Positions 23,009 through 34,907 of a DNA stretch of 64,000 bases are shown here, one piece after another (the stretch's first letter is position 1; each line of letters starts with the position of its first letter). The position numbers and the translations under genes were made by a program. The DNA is from Ectobius pallidus. Taxonomy: Eukaryota > Arthropoda > Insecta > Blattodea > Ectobiidae. The DNA is taken from contig CAXKWD010000001.1 in the NCBI GenBank assembly GCA_964059195.1, positions 119,035,751 through 119,099,750 on the forward strand. The letters are read 5' to 3'. The notes below the pieces were generated by a model. The model had not been told where the DNA came from, searched no databases, and worked only from the letters and a program-made list of their open reading frames with translations.

Positions 23009-23970
23009 TTTATGTTAAAGATGACAAGTGTGACCTGAATGAAATCCGAATGAGGAAAATTCAATGCTTCTCTACCACGGTTCATTCTCTTTTCTTCTTC
23101 TCCTTCCGTTTTTCTCTTCTTCTTTTTCTCATCTATCTTTACTGACTGTTATTATTGGAATTCTATTTTTCATTGTTTCTGATGAAGGATATAATAATTA
23201 TTATTATCATTACGGTTTTTATGTATGTCTACATCTTCCGAATTCTCAATCTCCAAGATTCTTCATACTCTCACAGATTCTCAGGAATGTTTTTCTCCTT
23301 CATGTCTTCTTGCCTTTAAAATAAGTAATGAATCTTTCGAACACAAGGACATTCACAATTATTATTATTACTGTTTATTATTATGATTATTATTAATAGC
23401 AAGGAAGGCGGAAGAAAAAAGGAAGAGAGAATGTGAAGAAAGAGGGAAAACTTAAGAAATGGGCTAAAACGAGATAAATTATTATTATTATAGTTATTAT
23501 TATTAATCTAAAAGTGATGACGTTAACATGACGTATTACATAAAATCTTTAATGAAATAAAAATAATTCTGACCTATTTCTGAGAAAAAAACTATCATTC
23601 ATGAAACACATTAATTCTTCTTGTTGGTGCTTTTATTTGAATAATTATTGCTCACCAAAGTCTTTAATTTAATTCAGAACCACCTCAAGCTGATTTTCGC
23701 TGAAAAGAGTGACAAAAAGCGCAAATGTGACGTTTTGAATGATTTTAACTGTTTTTTTAATTTAGCTGTATTCATATTCCTTTCAGCTTCGAGGCCAGAT
23801 CAGGAGTTCGGGATCTGTGTCTGTACAGTAGGTCATGAAATTATTGATTATCAATTATTTTCTATTGTTGGTGTATTTATGTAAAAAATGTTTAACCGAT
23901 GTTAATTTAAATGGATATGATATAGGATGAAATAGTGAGGATGATTCATGGCATGTATATATCCAATTCG
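23009..23970. other. Non-coding stretch, no feature recognised
   Basis: AT-rich with short ATT runs near 23357 and 23480. No convincing frames. Confidence 0.35.
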
Positions 23971-23974
23971 GCAT

Positions 23975-24106
23975 TTGCCTTTACGGCTGGGAAAACCATG
24001 AAAAATACCCATGCAAAATGGCTGGTCTGGGGATATGAACCTGGGACCACCCGAATACGAATCCAAGACGTTACCATCTCGGCCAACTCGCTTTTCACTT
24101 TTGATC
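23975..24106 (-). mobile_element. tRNA-derived SINE head (family F)
   Basis: On the minus strand a box-A-like run (gttggccgagatggtaac) is followed by a box-B-like run (ggttcatatcc). The order and spacing are those of a tRNA with a longer middle, as in Ser/Leu-type heads. It does not close into a clean cloverleaf, so it is read as a SINE rather than a tRNA gene. Confidence 0.6.
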
Positions 24107-25635
24107 AGTTATGTTCGCTAAAAAAAAACGAAAGCCTTTCTTTCTTCTCATTGTTCTACTACAAGTATAACACAGGGGCAGAGATTGCTGTTGTTAATTA
24201 CGAACTACCTTTCCAATTTTGTTTGCGGATCGATTCAACGATCGTATCACAATGGGTAAGGGCTGGTGGTTTTACGACTTCGCGATTGGATACTGATCCC
24301 CCTCTTTATCTCATATAATGGATCTGAAAACCCCGTCTGCCTGTTTCATGCAGGTCAATAGGACAACCCAACGAAAATCTCCTACAACAGTATTACATTT
24401 AACGAAAGAATAATGACGGTCTTAAACTAAGTTTATACACATACCATAGTTTTGAGCCAAGTTAAGTTACATGAATGAATATTTATTAACTACAATTGGG
24501 TTTCCACACGGTGGCGGTTAAATATTATACGTTTTCTGGTGGTATACTGAATTAGGATAACGAACTGTTCAAATGCAGTTAAGATAATCTAAAATTAAAT
24601 TAAATTAAATTAAATTTTAAAGCTTCAGAAATCAAGTAATGTATTATAATTCACACTCGCACATTCATTATAGCCCGTTAATTGTAATATAATGATAATA
24701 GTGATAAAACAATAATAAATAGTTCCTATTAGCATTCAAATTACATGTTCCAAAAACACTCAAAAGCAGACAGACACTTGTCAAAAATTACTTGCTCATA
24801 TAAACTTTCAGTGGGTGAAAATTAATTTCGGATCTCAATATCTCGTTAATTCAAAATATTGAGTGGCCTCACACAGTTGTCGGTGGGATTGTGTAGCGAC
24901 CTTCCTATCAATCGTCGGCTGTCACAGTATTGCAAAGCACGGTCCCGCTTCTCGTATAGGCATATGTGTAGTTAGCTTTGTCTCTCCCTTTCCTATGGGA
25001 GGGAATAATATTATAATATCTAGCTTAAAGGACCCGTCGTCGCCCGGGTTGCTTATACTTCGAAGTAAACTTTTAGAGGACTTCTAATTTTCAAACTCAA
25101 GTTCTTATATAAAAGCTATTTAGAGTTCGAAATGAGGAAGAACGACTTATCATACTCAGATTATTCCCCCCAAAAATAAATAAAACGCAAATAGAGAACT
25201 TCAGCACAAAATAAAATATACCGTACTGTACTAAGCTGTGCTCTACAGTAACTCAATTTATTACAGTATAAATTCAGTGCTAACAATACACAAAGAGGTT
25301 GAAAATCATGTGTGTCCATGTAAGCAATTAACTGTAACTGAGGAACTGTAGTGTAGTGTTTAACAGCTGAATGGACACTGTACTAAAAGAAGTGAAAGTT
25401 TGGAATGTCTCATTGTACGAAGGGCTCTTTCTACCTGCTCCAGCCTCATGCAGGCTGTCTGTCCGACGTATGCTTCCTTATTCCACCGCACTACATTTAC
25501 AGTTAGTAGTAGGGGAACACTCACTTCTTGCAAATACAGTACAATATGTTTCTTAAATAATATTCCTAACCTTAGGCCAGATTCAAAAGAATTCTGAAAC
25601 AGAAAATAATCACTGTAAGCTATATTTTGTAAAAA
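24107..25635. other. Non-coding stretch, no feature recognised
   Basis: A short (TTAAA)n run lies at about 24592-24616. Frames up to 74 codons have no family resemblance. Confidence 0.35.
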
Positions 25636-25639
25636 TCTT

Positions 25640-25785
25640 GCCTTAAATTCACTGGCAGTAAGTGAATTGGCACAGTAACGAGGTTTCTTATGTATTTTAT
25701 ATGGGAGGAGATCCGTTCACTTGCCTTTATTGGCACAGTTCGAGGATGGCACTGTAAAGAGGGGCATTATATCGAGGGTTGACTG
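25640..25785. mobile_element. Possible pogo/Tigger-like right end
   Basis: The right edge, tatcgagggttgactg followed by TA, resembles the inverted end of pogo/Tigger elements (cagtcaaccctcgata on the other strand). Similar motifs (ttggcacagt) recur inside. No matching left end was found and no transposase is visible, so this is tentative. Confidence 0.35.
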
Positions 25786-25833
25786 TAGTTTAAATTGCTC
25801 CTCTGCATTGGTATATTCCTTTACTGTGATTAC

Positions 25834-26599
25834 CAGGGCCCAGATTCTAATGACCTAAAATTGTTTGAAAAATGACCTATAAAATGACCATAAATTTTAA
25901 AGAAAATGACTTAATAATTATAAAAAATGACCTAAAAACTAATATTCTATTTATAAAAAATTATTATTGTACACATAAAGTTATAGATTAGTTTGTACAT
26001 AATTGTAAAAACTGTAAATAACTGTAATGTGAATGTTCTTTTCTCACGGAAATTTATACTATCACTGAGGCACTGGTGAGTCAAAATTCGGCACATCCTT
26101 TTGTGGTCTGCCGGATTATATTGTTGTTTATTGAGGGCAAACAGTAATTTGCACTCTCAAATCCAAGCAGGTGGCATACTCTGGTGCCAAGTCAATCTAA
26201 TAACAATAGTAATATACCTATATTAAAACATTTTGGCGTATCTTTGATTCTCACTTCCGATTGAGATATGTCAACACTTTAACGCCGAATTTTCCTTCTT
26301 GCATTAAACAAACAATACTTCAAAGACAGCACCGCTAGCGACGAAAAAAAGTTAATACACTCAATGTAAATACATGAAAATGACTAAATAAGGAAGTAAA
26401 TGACACGAAAATGACAAAATAATGACCTAAAATTGAAATAAATGCCCTAAAAATATAAAATTGCATAAATTGACAAAAAAATGACCTAATAAAAATGCAT
26501 ATATCTAATCTAGAGGCCATGATTAGGATTTATTCACAAGTTGGCAATGTCTATGCAGCATCAATAAAAAGATGACATGTCATTAGAATCTGGGCCCTG
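25834..26599 (-). mobile_element. hAT-type element, family H1 copy 2
   Basis: The ends cagggcccagattctaatga and tcattagaatctgggccctg are inverted repeats. They are flanked by a perfect 8-bp duplication, GTGATTAC (25826-25833 and 26600-26607), which fits nTnnnnAn. It lies inverted relative to copies 1 and 3. Its middle shows the uninterrupted version of the site where the nested element entered copy 1 (tctggtgccaagtcaatcta). It is non-coding. Confidence 0.95.
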
Positions 26600-26607
26600 G
26601 TGATTAC

Positions 26608-27655
26608 TATTTACTGCCTCATTTATTTTACAATTTATAAGCTTTCTGCATTGGAATTATTGAAATCTGGATAAAAAAAAAGGAAATAAGAATAGCCTTA
26701 TAAAGTCGAAAATCCAGTTTTATGCGTGCAGCTTGAACAGCCGCATTTTTTAAAATATTTGCTGAATCTTATTTACTGTTATTGGTAATAATGTATGTTT
26801 CACTGCTAATATTAGCCTACTATTATTAGCATCGTCAACGCATTCCCTGTATCTGATAGCGGTTCCTATAAAGGAAATTTCTTCTCCCTTGAAGTTGGTT
26901 ATTAAACAAATGTAGGGAGAGTATGTCTCGTTAATTGGAGCATTAGCGTTCATTTAGCTGTACGAGGGCTAACACACAGCCCATCGTACACGTCTCATCA
27001 GCAGCGGTAACCGTAAAATATTTACATTACAGCCGAGTGCTGTACATATATCGATTACTTAATTTAATAGGCAAATTCCCTCCCACCATCTATAAATAGA
27101 ATGAAGTGCTGTGGCACGGCGAGTTCGATTCAGAGATAAACATGCATACACACACACACATATATTCGGAAGGGCATCTATTTGGTTGGATACGGCTGCT
27201 GCAGTGTGTATAGTGTTAAATCTGGAGGACTGTCAAGCCTTCAACAGGCCGCAAATCACCGCAATGTATTATACTGTGATGGGTTTTGTGTGGTACTCCC
27301 TTTTAAAATGTCTTTGCCTTATAGCCTGCCATGTGGCGAGTTTATATACAGTACGCGTCACCCTTTCTATAAGCAGAATAATATGTTATTGTAACTTCAA
27401 CATAACGAAATAGTGTCGTACGGTGGTTTCAAGGGATTCTTCTTCCTTACAGAAGGCAAACAGGGCAGAATTTTTATTCTCTTGATCGTTATATTCTACA
27501 TTTTCCTTGGATCTTTCCTCCAACCTTTTGTACTTTAAGTTTTTCCCTCCTCGACGGCCTCCTTTCCCCCTTTTTCCTTTTCCGTATCCTCCTCTCAACA
27601 TTTACCGTCTCACTCCTTCATTTTCTCTATTTTCACCAATGAGAAAGAATATTGT
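26608..27655. other. Non-coding stretch, no feature recognised
   Basis: The two overlapping frames at 27111-27413 have no recognisable domain. A C/T-rich segment lies at about 27537-27620. Confidence 0.35.
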
Positions 27656-27663
27656 ATTCTACC

Positions 27664-27907
27664 CATAGGCGTATCGAGGGGTGGGGTTTTTGGGGGTTTG
27701 AACCCCCCCCCCCCCATTGAATAAAGAAGGGAAAATTGTACTATTTATTTCATTATTGTGATATATCACCTTTTTTAAAAATCTGCTTATTGAGTTTAAA
27801 GCGTGGGAAGCTTAAAACTCGTTATTGTGCATCTTAATTTTTAAAATTTTCCGGGGGGAGGACCCCGGAACCCCCCCCCCCATAAGGTCGGCCTGGTTAC
27901 GCCTATG
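27664..27907. mobile_element. hAT-type MITE, family H3
   Basis: The ends cataggcgta and tacgcctatg are perfect inverted repeats. They are flanked by a perfect 8-bp duplication, ATTCTACC (27656-27663 and 27908-27915). Inside each end lies a run of about 12 C (cccccccccccc). The loop is AT-rich and non-coding. Confidence 0.92.
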
Positions 27908-27915
27908 ATTCTACC

Positions 27916-29415
27916 TAAGAAAGAAAGAAAGGAAGGAAGAAAAAGGAGAAAACCTTTACCGGTTATTTAATGTTCATAAAAGTAAATAATGGCATTAACC
28001 CCCAACATTTTAGAATACTGCGCCAGCCACATTGGTTAAAGGAATGCAGTCCTCAGCTTAACACAATGTAATGTCAAAGGTTATAATTCTCAATTACAGG
28101 CTGGTGTTTCTTCCTTGATTTAACTCTTCCCCCGCATTACATGGATAAAAAGCTAGGGGAGGGATTCAGTGGCACTCACATGCCTCTTGGTAAACTCGTG
28201 CCAACTCCACTTTCACCACGATCATGTCATAAAGAATGCGACATGACTGCAACCCCATCCCTTACATCCTGCCCTTACTTCAAAACTGGTCCTTCAAATT
28301 TTGTAATGTTCTCCAGGGGATGAGAGAGAGCTTTGGGGGAACATGCATAATGTATTGTTGCTGCCTATCTTTTGTGAAGTCTTCCACAGAAGAATATTAT
28401 CGGAGATCTAAGAAACTGGGAAAACTGACTGCAAACGTAGCAAGTTGATATCTTTAAACTATACTATCCTTTAAAAATTTTCATTCTTGAAGTTACTGAG
28501 AACTGGAATATTTGTAGGCAAGCTACCTGATGTTAAAGTATATTTTTTATTACTACCAAAGCATGAAGTATTAACTTATTGACAACCTCAGCAACCAATT
28601 CTTCAGTCCTTTCTTCAAGTATTACACAGCAAATCTACAGCATATGAAGTTTTAAACTTTCAAAGAACAGTAAGTTTGGTCTTTGAGGCTCAGTATTTCA
28701 CGTCGAAATATAATTCAGTATCCTATACGGCTATTCGCGCATTTTCTGTTTCCAGTGTTTTAAAAATTCTATGAACCGTCCTGAGAAGTTGGTGAATTTT
28801 CAGGAAAATCTGGTTTTGGACTGTGCAATATACTGTAGTTATTTTCAAACCACCTTAGTAATACAAACCAAATAAATTATTATAGAATATCAATGGTTTA
28901 ACATAGATTGTTTCCTTAGTGGAGTAGTTAGGGTTGTTGAGAATGGATATCCGTCCTTGGATTTTTCTGGTCAAGGGAGGATTTGAATGTGCTCTTAGCC
29001 ATTAAAGATAAATAATGGATTTGGTAAGTGAATCTGCCATGAAAGGCCATGGCCATGATGACAACAAGCTCTCCCTACTTTAGATATCTACCATCTGCTT
29101 TTATTATGCCAAACGACAGTATAATACATAAATTAAATAAATACATAAATAATTGTTCCAGAATTTACTATTTAATGGGTTAACATAATCTTATTTACTC
29201 TGCATCATTTCTGAAACATAAAACCGAAGGACTTCGTGAGCTCCCTAAGAAATAGAGAGTCTGCGTACGAAACAAAAAATACAGGTTCTATTCCTCTGTT
29301 CGAGAGAAATTTTACTCCAAATATCACAATGAATTAAAACATGTTCAGCGTGATAATACGAACAACCCTGTTTTTATTCCGCTTATAATCTCAGCTTTAA
29401 CTGCTTATCTCTAAA
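27916..29415. other. Non-coding stretch, no feature recognised
   Basis: Frames at 28141-28448 (60-70 codons) are not family-like. No repeat ends seen. Confidence 0.35.
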
Positions 29416-29428
29416 ATCGTTACCAGTA

Positions 29429-29994
29429 TTCTATTCTATTCTATTCTATTTTGTGCCCCTTAAGGCGGGGAGGCGGGGTGGGAACGCCCCTAAGCACTGC
29501 AGCCGTTACCGACTTATTGTGCCTACCTCCGGGATGGGATGAGTTGCGTGCCCACAGGCCGCCCCGGTACCGCAAAGCCCCCCGTGGGCCCCCACGGAAC
29601 TCCCCTACATCCAACAAGCCTAGTACCATGCCACGTGTGCGCCACCCCCTGCGGTACCTCCAACCGGGAGCCCCGACAGGTTCGTGACACACACCACCTA
29701 CAACCTCTTGACCACAAGCAGCGGGGAGAACGGGAGAGGCCCCCAAAGGGCTCCGACTGCCGAAGCAGACCCGATGCCAGAAGTGGAAACGGGATGAGGA
29801 TGAAAAGGGGGAAAGGTGAGATGAAGTGGAGAGTGTTGGTGGAATGAAAGGGGGAAACGGGAGAACCCCGAGAAAAACCCCCTAAAGCACGGCTTCGTCC
29901 ACCACGAATGACACACCCGCCGGCCCCGAGATTTGAACTCAGGACCGCAAGTATGCCAGGCTCACGCGCTACAGCATGAGCCACCGCGCCGGCT
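29429..29994 (-). mobile_element. Long GC-rich SINE (family C) copy 2, intact
   Basis: A perfect 13-bp target duplication, ATCGTTACCAGTA, lies at 29416-29428 and 29995-30007. On the minus strand the head (gccggcgcggtggctcatgc, box B gagttcaaatctc) leads to a GC-rich body shared with 20157-20714. It ends in an (AATAG)n tail, unlike the (GATAA)n tail of copy 1. The exact duplication and clean ends suggest a fairly recent insertion. The 170-codon minus frame at 29523-30035 runs through the SINE and out of it, so it is not a gene. Confidence 0.95.
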
Positions 29995-30007
29995 ATCGTT
30001 ACCAGTA

Positions 30008-32015
30008 AATAACCTATCACTATACGGCTAAACATTCATTGGAGTACATTCCTGAAGCTTTCAAGCTTATGAGCTTGTACGGTTAAAGGAAGCAACCCTG
30101 TGTAATATTTTTTAACGAAAGAATTCTTCTAGGCCAGATTCTGATTTCCCAGCGATCGTATGTCTATCAAGAGTTAGGGTGTGCAATGTTGAGAATGTGG
30201 GAGAATGTTGCATTCCTTGCAATTTCCTGAGTCAAGCTTTGTACTCGAAGTAGCAGGGATGTGATGTAAATCAGGCTGACAGGAAAGCAACCCCACTTCC
30301 TTACATGAGCTTCTTAACCCTGTCAGCATTGTACAGGGGCGTTTCTCCATCAGCACAACTCACAACACAAATCACGATTCTGTTTGTGTACTCATACATA
30401 CATATTGGGCACTCACCTTTGCAGGAAACCTGTCAGTATTATCGTACCTGTCAGTATATCATACCTGAAAGAAAGAAAAAAAGGGTTAAGACACTTGCCA
30501 CATAATATTTATAGAAGTAAAATTTTGATATTTTGGATTACCTTTCGTGTGTGTCTTCCTATCTGTCTGTCACGATATCTCGGTAACCGGCTGCACCTAT
30601 ATAAATTAACAAAATTACACATTCTGAGTTTATATTATCGTTCGTGCAATATTAAGTGAAGGGGTTTATAAATTCCTCGTAAAGTAATTCATAAGAATTT
30701 TAAAACTCAACTTATACCGAAGTACCTACAAAAATGTGCTTCGTTTATACTTTTCTATTATTTTGAATCGTATACACTGTTTAACACAACTCTTTCCGTC
30801 TATGTAAAGTTTAGGTGCTAGCCCGTTATGAAGATTACACAGGATATCACCAGATGTCACTATCGTTCTCTTCCCTTTTTTACGAATTAATAATTATCTA
30901 TTTCCTTCTACTATCCTTATTACTATTATTCTTCGTGTTCCTATTAATCATTTACAATTCAAAATAACGCAATAACTTATTTCGGCAATAAAAATTTGGT
31001 CCATAAACTAGATGGTTTTTGTCAATGCACATATGAGCCAACACATAATATATAATGATAACAGTATAGCTCAGAACATTACTTAAGATCTACATTTCTC
31101 CCCCATTCATTCAAAGTTCCGTGTCGTATTCGTAGCGAAGGCTTTTTCCAAATTAGTTCTTTATTTGCCTAAATTGAAGAGAGATATTATAAATAAATTT
31201 CTATACGAAAGGATTATGGTTTAGTAGTTTCAGCGAATGTAGAAGCTATGTTCATTTATTTTCATTTGCCAGTTGTTTCCAAACAAATTGTTGCCAATCA
31301 AAAGAGCCTGAATTCCACTTCATACGAAATTACATAATAATAATAATAATAATAATAATAGTAATAACAACAACAATAATAATTACTATCTTAAGCACAA
31401 GCGAAGTGAAATTACTTTCCTTTTAAAATTTACGATTGAAATTAACATAAAACGTCGTACAATGTTCGACCTTTATGAGAACTTAATAGGCTCACCTAAA
31501 TAACAAAACTTGCTGGCACTCGTTTTAATTTATTTGCATATAATACATTATTTGAGATACATTTATTAATTACCCGAATTAGCAACATGCTCATGTTGGG
31601 GTGCGTTAATTGCTTTTTTGAAGTTTGAACTGACCATTCTGAGTTGGCTGATTCACTTTAATCCTTTCAGAGATCAATACTATAAGTATTAATGGAGTGA
31701 AATCATCAGTAGATGCTAAGTTTGAAACCAAAATGTTAATTTTAACTATATAAGTGAAGACAACTGTGCAAACTTTAGTATAGCGTCTTGTATCCTTTTG
31801 GATACAGCTCTTTACCTTGTATTCGTAAAATATAAAGGAAGGTAAATTGGCAACGATTTAACGAGATTAATCTTGTGAAACTGGTAATTATTATGCCTCG
31901 CCACATTATGGGTTAATGAATTATAACCTCAGGTCGGGATATGTATGGATAGATTGGAAGTCTTGGGTTTTAGAACAAAAAAAACCTACATGAGCGACTC
32001 TGCAGGCGTTTTTAA
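30008..32015. other. Non-coding stretch with a small (AAT)n run
   Basis: (AAT)n lies at about 31335-31382. The short frames at 30174-30659 match nothing I can name. Confidence 0.35.
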
Positions 32016-32465
32016 ATATACTTTTTGCACGACTTAACTAATTAGTGGTACTTACGAATGTTGTTGCCGTGGATCGTAAGTTGACATTCCCACACGCAAT
32101 CTTGTTGCTATGTGCGGTAAGAGTTTCCGTGCGGTAAGAATTTACTTACGGCACATCATAATACAAGCCTTTATGGGCAAGGCCCCCCAGGACAAATATT
32201 CGGTTCCCATAACAACAAACACATGCGAATCACTTTCTGAAATAAACATCTATCTTCAAGAATGTATATACATAATATTTTCAGGTAATATCACAATTAA
32301 TCAATTAAATTGATATAAATAATCATCGTGCAAAAAATAGCATGCAATATTCCTACCGTAAGCGCATAACGAATCTCGGAAAATTGAAAAAACTCGGCGC
32401 GAGCACCTCGTTTTTTCAAACGCTTTCCTCGATCTGTATGCACCACTTGTATCGCAATTTACTAT
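32016..32465 (+). repeat. Dispersed repeat P, copy 3
   Basis: Closely follows copy 1 (6998-7493) over nearly its whole length, with an internal deletion and insertions. Shared runs include taactaattagtggtacttac, cataatacaagcctttat and gcaaaaaatagcatgcaata. The terminal hairpin is decayed here. Confidence 0.8.
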
Positions 32466-32695
32466 TAGGTAAGCTCTGTATGTGCGCAAACTCTTAAAAC
32501 AGGGCAACAGTCGTTCGAAACAAGATAGAATTATGTAAATATCTCATTATATTATTTCAGGCAAATGCAACAGTTTACTTCAAGTTCAATTGTGTTTCAT
32601 TACCTCGTTTATCTGTTTACTCTGCTCTGCATTTATATATAGCCCACTAACCATGCTGGTCTCCTCACTTATACTAGAGATGCAGCGCTCTAGAC

Positions 32696-34038
32696 CAGTG
32701 ACCGGCATGTTCCGTGCTCTGTGACGTCATACTACAGAGCAGCCGCGCTCTTTGCTCGGCAATATCTCCGTGCTGAGCGTGGAGGAAGGGTTCAACTGGC
32801 CAGTGGCGGAACGACGCCTATGCATTGACAGAGTGCGCTCCGATCTTCGTAGATAGTATGGGAATAGCACAATTACAATGCATTTGTACGAAAACAAAAT
32901 AGTACAACTGTGATAAATCAATGTAACAGAACAGTTTTGTTTGTAATGAAATTTAATATAGGCCCTACTTACACTAATCTGAAATGCATCCAGGTGCGGA
33001 TGCGTCAGGTTATTTAAATGAGGCTCCGAAACTACTATAAACATACAAATACATAAAACATAAGAATACTTTAAGGAGTACTGCAAAACTTTGTCTACTC
33101 GGAAACTGAAAAATGTTAAAGTATACAAAATATACAAAATACACAAAATATACAAATTAAACTATACACCTTTGTGAGCACTATGCCAAGTATAGGCCTA
33201 TTCAGACGTTTGATACACACCCTTACTTTGTGTCACTATCGTGCCCAAGCTCAAGGCATTGTCGAGATTTTTTCCCTCTTTTCTCGCGCACTAATTTTGC
33301 AATATTAGGAGACATAGTCTGGCTAACACACAAACGAGAACATTTTTCATGTTCTGATCAGATAGGCGGTTTCCATGTTGTGGTTTGCAGATCTTCATAC
33401 AAGAAAAGAACTATTCACATACATACGTCGATACAAATATACTCAACATTCTAGCAGCAAATATATTATGTAGTTGCCTGGGGAAATCTTCTATAAAATA
33501 TAGATAGATCCTTTTTGTTTTGAAAGCGGTCTTTCATTTCAATATTCTTTTGCAAATCAATGACTTCTAGTTGCAATGACGTTGGAACACTGTCAACATC
33601 CACAGAAAATGGTGTCGCAAATATGCAAATATCGGATTGGAGTTTTGCAAAATCTTGAAATCTGTAATAAACTATCCTGATCCAGTTCTTCTAATATTTG
33701 TACATAATTATAAATGTCTGTAATTGAATGACATACTGTAGACAACTTTGGAAAATGTGGCGTGTCTCCGAGGGTGACCTGACGTTTCCGTAAGTCTAGT
33801 ATTAATCTGAATGCACTAAATTTACCATACATTTCACTGATTAACTGACCTCTGCACCCTTGCCATGGTTAATGCACGCAATTCAATGTACCATCACGGC
33901 TCACCTTAACCCTACTGCTGCACTGAACGCCACTGCGCTAGTGCGTATTAACAGGAATGCAACTCAACTGCTCGCTCTCTCAAGCTCTTGCGAGATGATC
34001 GGCTCTTACGTCACAACTGCAGCATCTGCCGGACACTG
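32696..34038. mobile_element. hAT element (family H4) with transposase remains
   Basis: The left end cagtgaccggca and right end tgccggacactg are inverted repeats with one mismatch. Similarity extends to a shared tgtgacgt patch. An exact 8-bp duplication, CTCTAGAC, flanks both sides (32688-32695 and 34039-34046). The 1343-bp body retains a broken hAT transposase C-terminal region on the minus strand. A TAGGCCTA octamer lies inside at 33193-33200. It is an internally deleted descendant of an autonomous element. Confidence 0.93.
33310..33832 (-). pseudogene. hAT transposase C-terminal fragment, broken
   Basis: The minus strand from 33832 reads MYGKFSAFRLILDLRKRQV and continues to ILEELDQD, then shifts frame near 33660. 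From 33660 the open reading is FQDFAKLQSDICIFATPFSV, then DVDSVP, LQLEVIDLQ and FYRRFPQ, ending at stops near 33473. This resembles the region before the hAT C-terminal dimerisation domain of Buster/GTF2IRD2/ZBED-type proteins, where a FSVD...LQ.ELI(D/E)LQ pattern is common. The terminal SEHEKCSRLCVSQT segment near 33320 may be the decayed dimerisation block. Frameshift, stops and loss of the N-terminal half make it non-functional. Confidence 0.82.
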
Positions 34039-34046
34039 CTCTAGAC

Positions 34047-34768
34047 CATGCATATCAAACCGAGAGTCCTCCAAGAGCCGTACGAGTGAAGGTTACACAC
34101 GACAAGAGATTTAAAACTATAGCATAATATGTTTTTTACTTAAATTTAGAAACATCTAATGAACGTACTAACTAATAAAGGTTCAACAAAACGAAATTTT
34201 AAATGTCAACAAAGACTTGTATGCAACAGCAACAAATATACTGTACGAACATCTATTTAAGACTACTTTTGTATTTTGTTCTTTTTAATGACAATTTTGC
34301 TAATTCTGGCTGAAATTCCTGTTCGGTTCCGCTAATCATAGATGTGTTGATCAGGCATGTGTTGAATTTGTGTTGAGTTCGTGGACTCAAGGAAAAGGAC
34401 TCGTGGACTCATGGACTTGAAGGAAAATTATTGTTCCCTACACGTAGATAGAACCGAAGACTAATCCTTGCGGCAAACTTTCTGAAGCGCATAAACTTTT
34501 CAGGATGGTATGAAAAGAAAACATGTATCCCAAAAATTACCGATTAAAAACTGAAACGAAATATCGGCCAGCTTATGTATCCTTTGTGCGGGCCGCAGGC
34601 TTGCAAATGTCTGCATGCGGCCCTAACTTGCCTGCTCTAGAGGGATTGCCTCTGTTTTTGTTGCCTTGTCTTTCCGGAGATTCCATGGTAATGCAGTCTC
34701 ACCACTGATTTCCTCTGTTTTAACATCATTACCATCATAACACAAGAATAATTACTTTCATATTTCTG
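34047..34768. other. Non-coding stretch, no feature recognised
   Basis: A small palindrome (gggccgca ... tgcggccc) lies near 34589-34622. No gene is seen. Confidence 0.35.
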
Positions 34769-34784
34769 TCATTATTATTATTAC

Positions 34785-34830
<46 letters not shown>

Positions 34831-34907
34831 TGCAATCTTTAACTTATCACAAGGGCAAAATGGAGTACATTAAGTAAATATTTATTATTATTATTATTAT
34901 TATTATT
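34769..34907. repeat. (ATT)n microsatellite, two blocks
   Basis: ATT runs at about 34769-34831 and 34882-34907, separated by about 50 bp of unique sequence. Confidence 0.95.

Noticed and set aside
29523..30035. 170-codon open frame on the minus strand
   Set aside because: It runs through the whole GC-rich SINE C copy 2 and into flanking DNA. High G+C removes stops, and the peptide has no known domain.
33230..33454. 74-codon + frame
   Set aside because: Shadow of the hAT transposase remnant on the minus strand.
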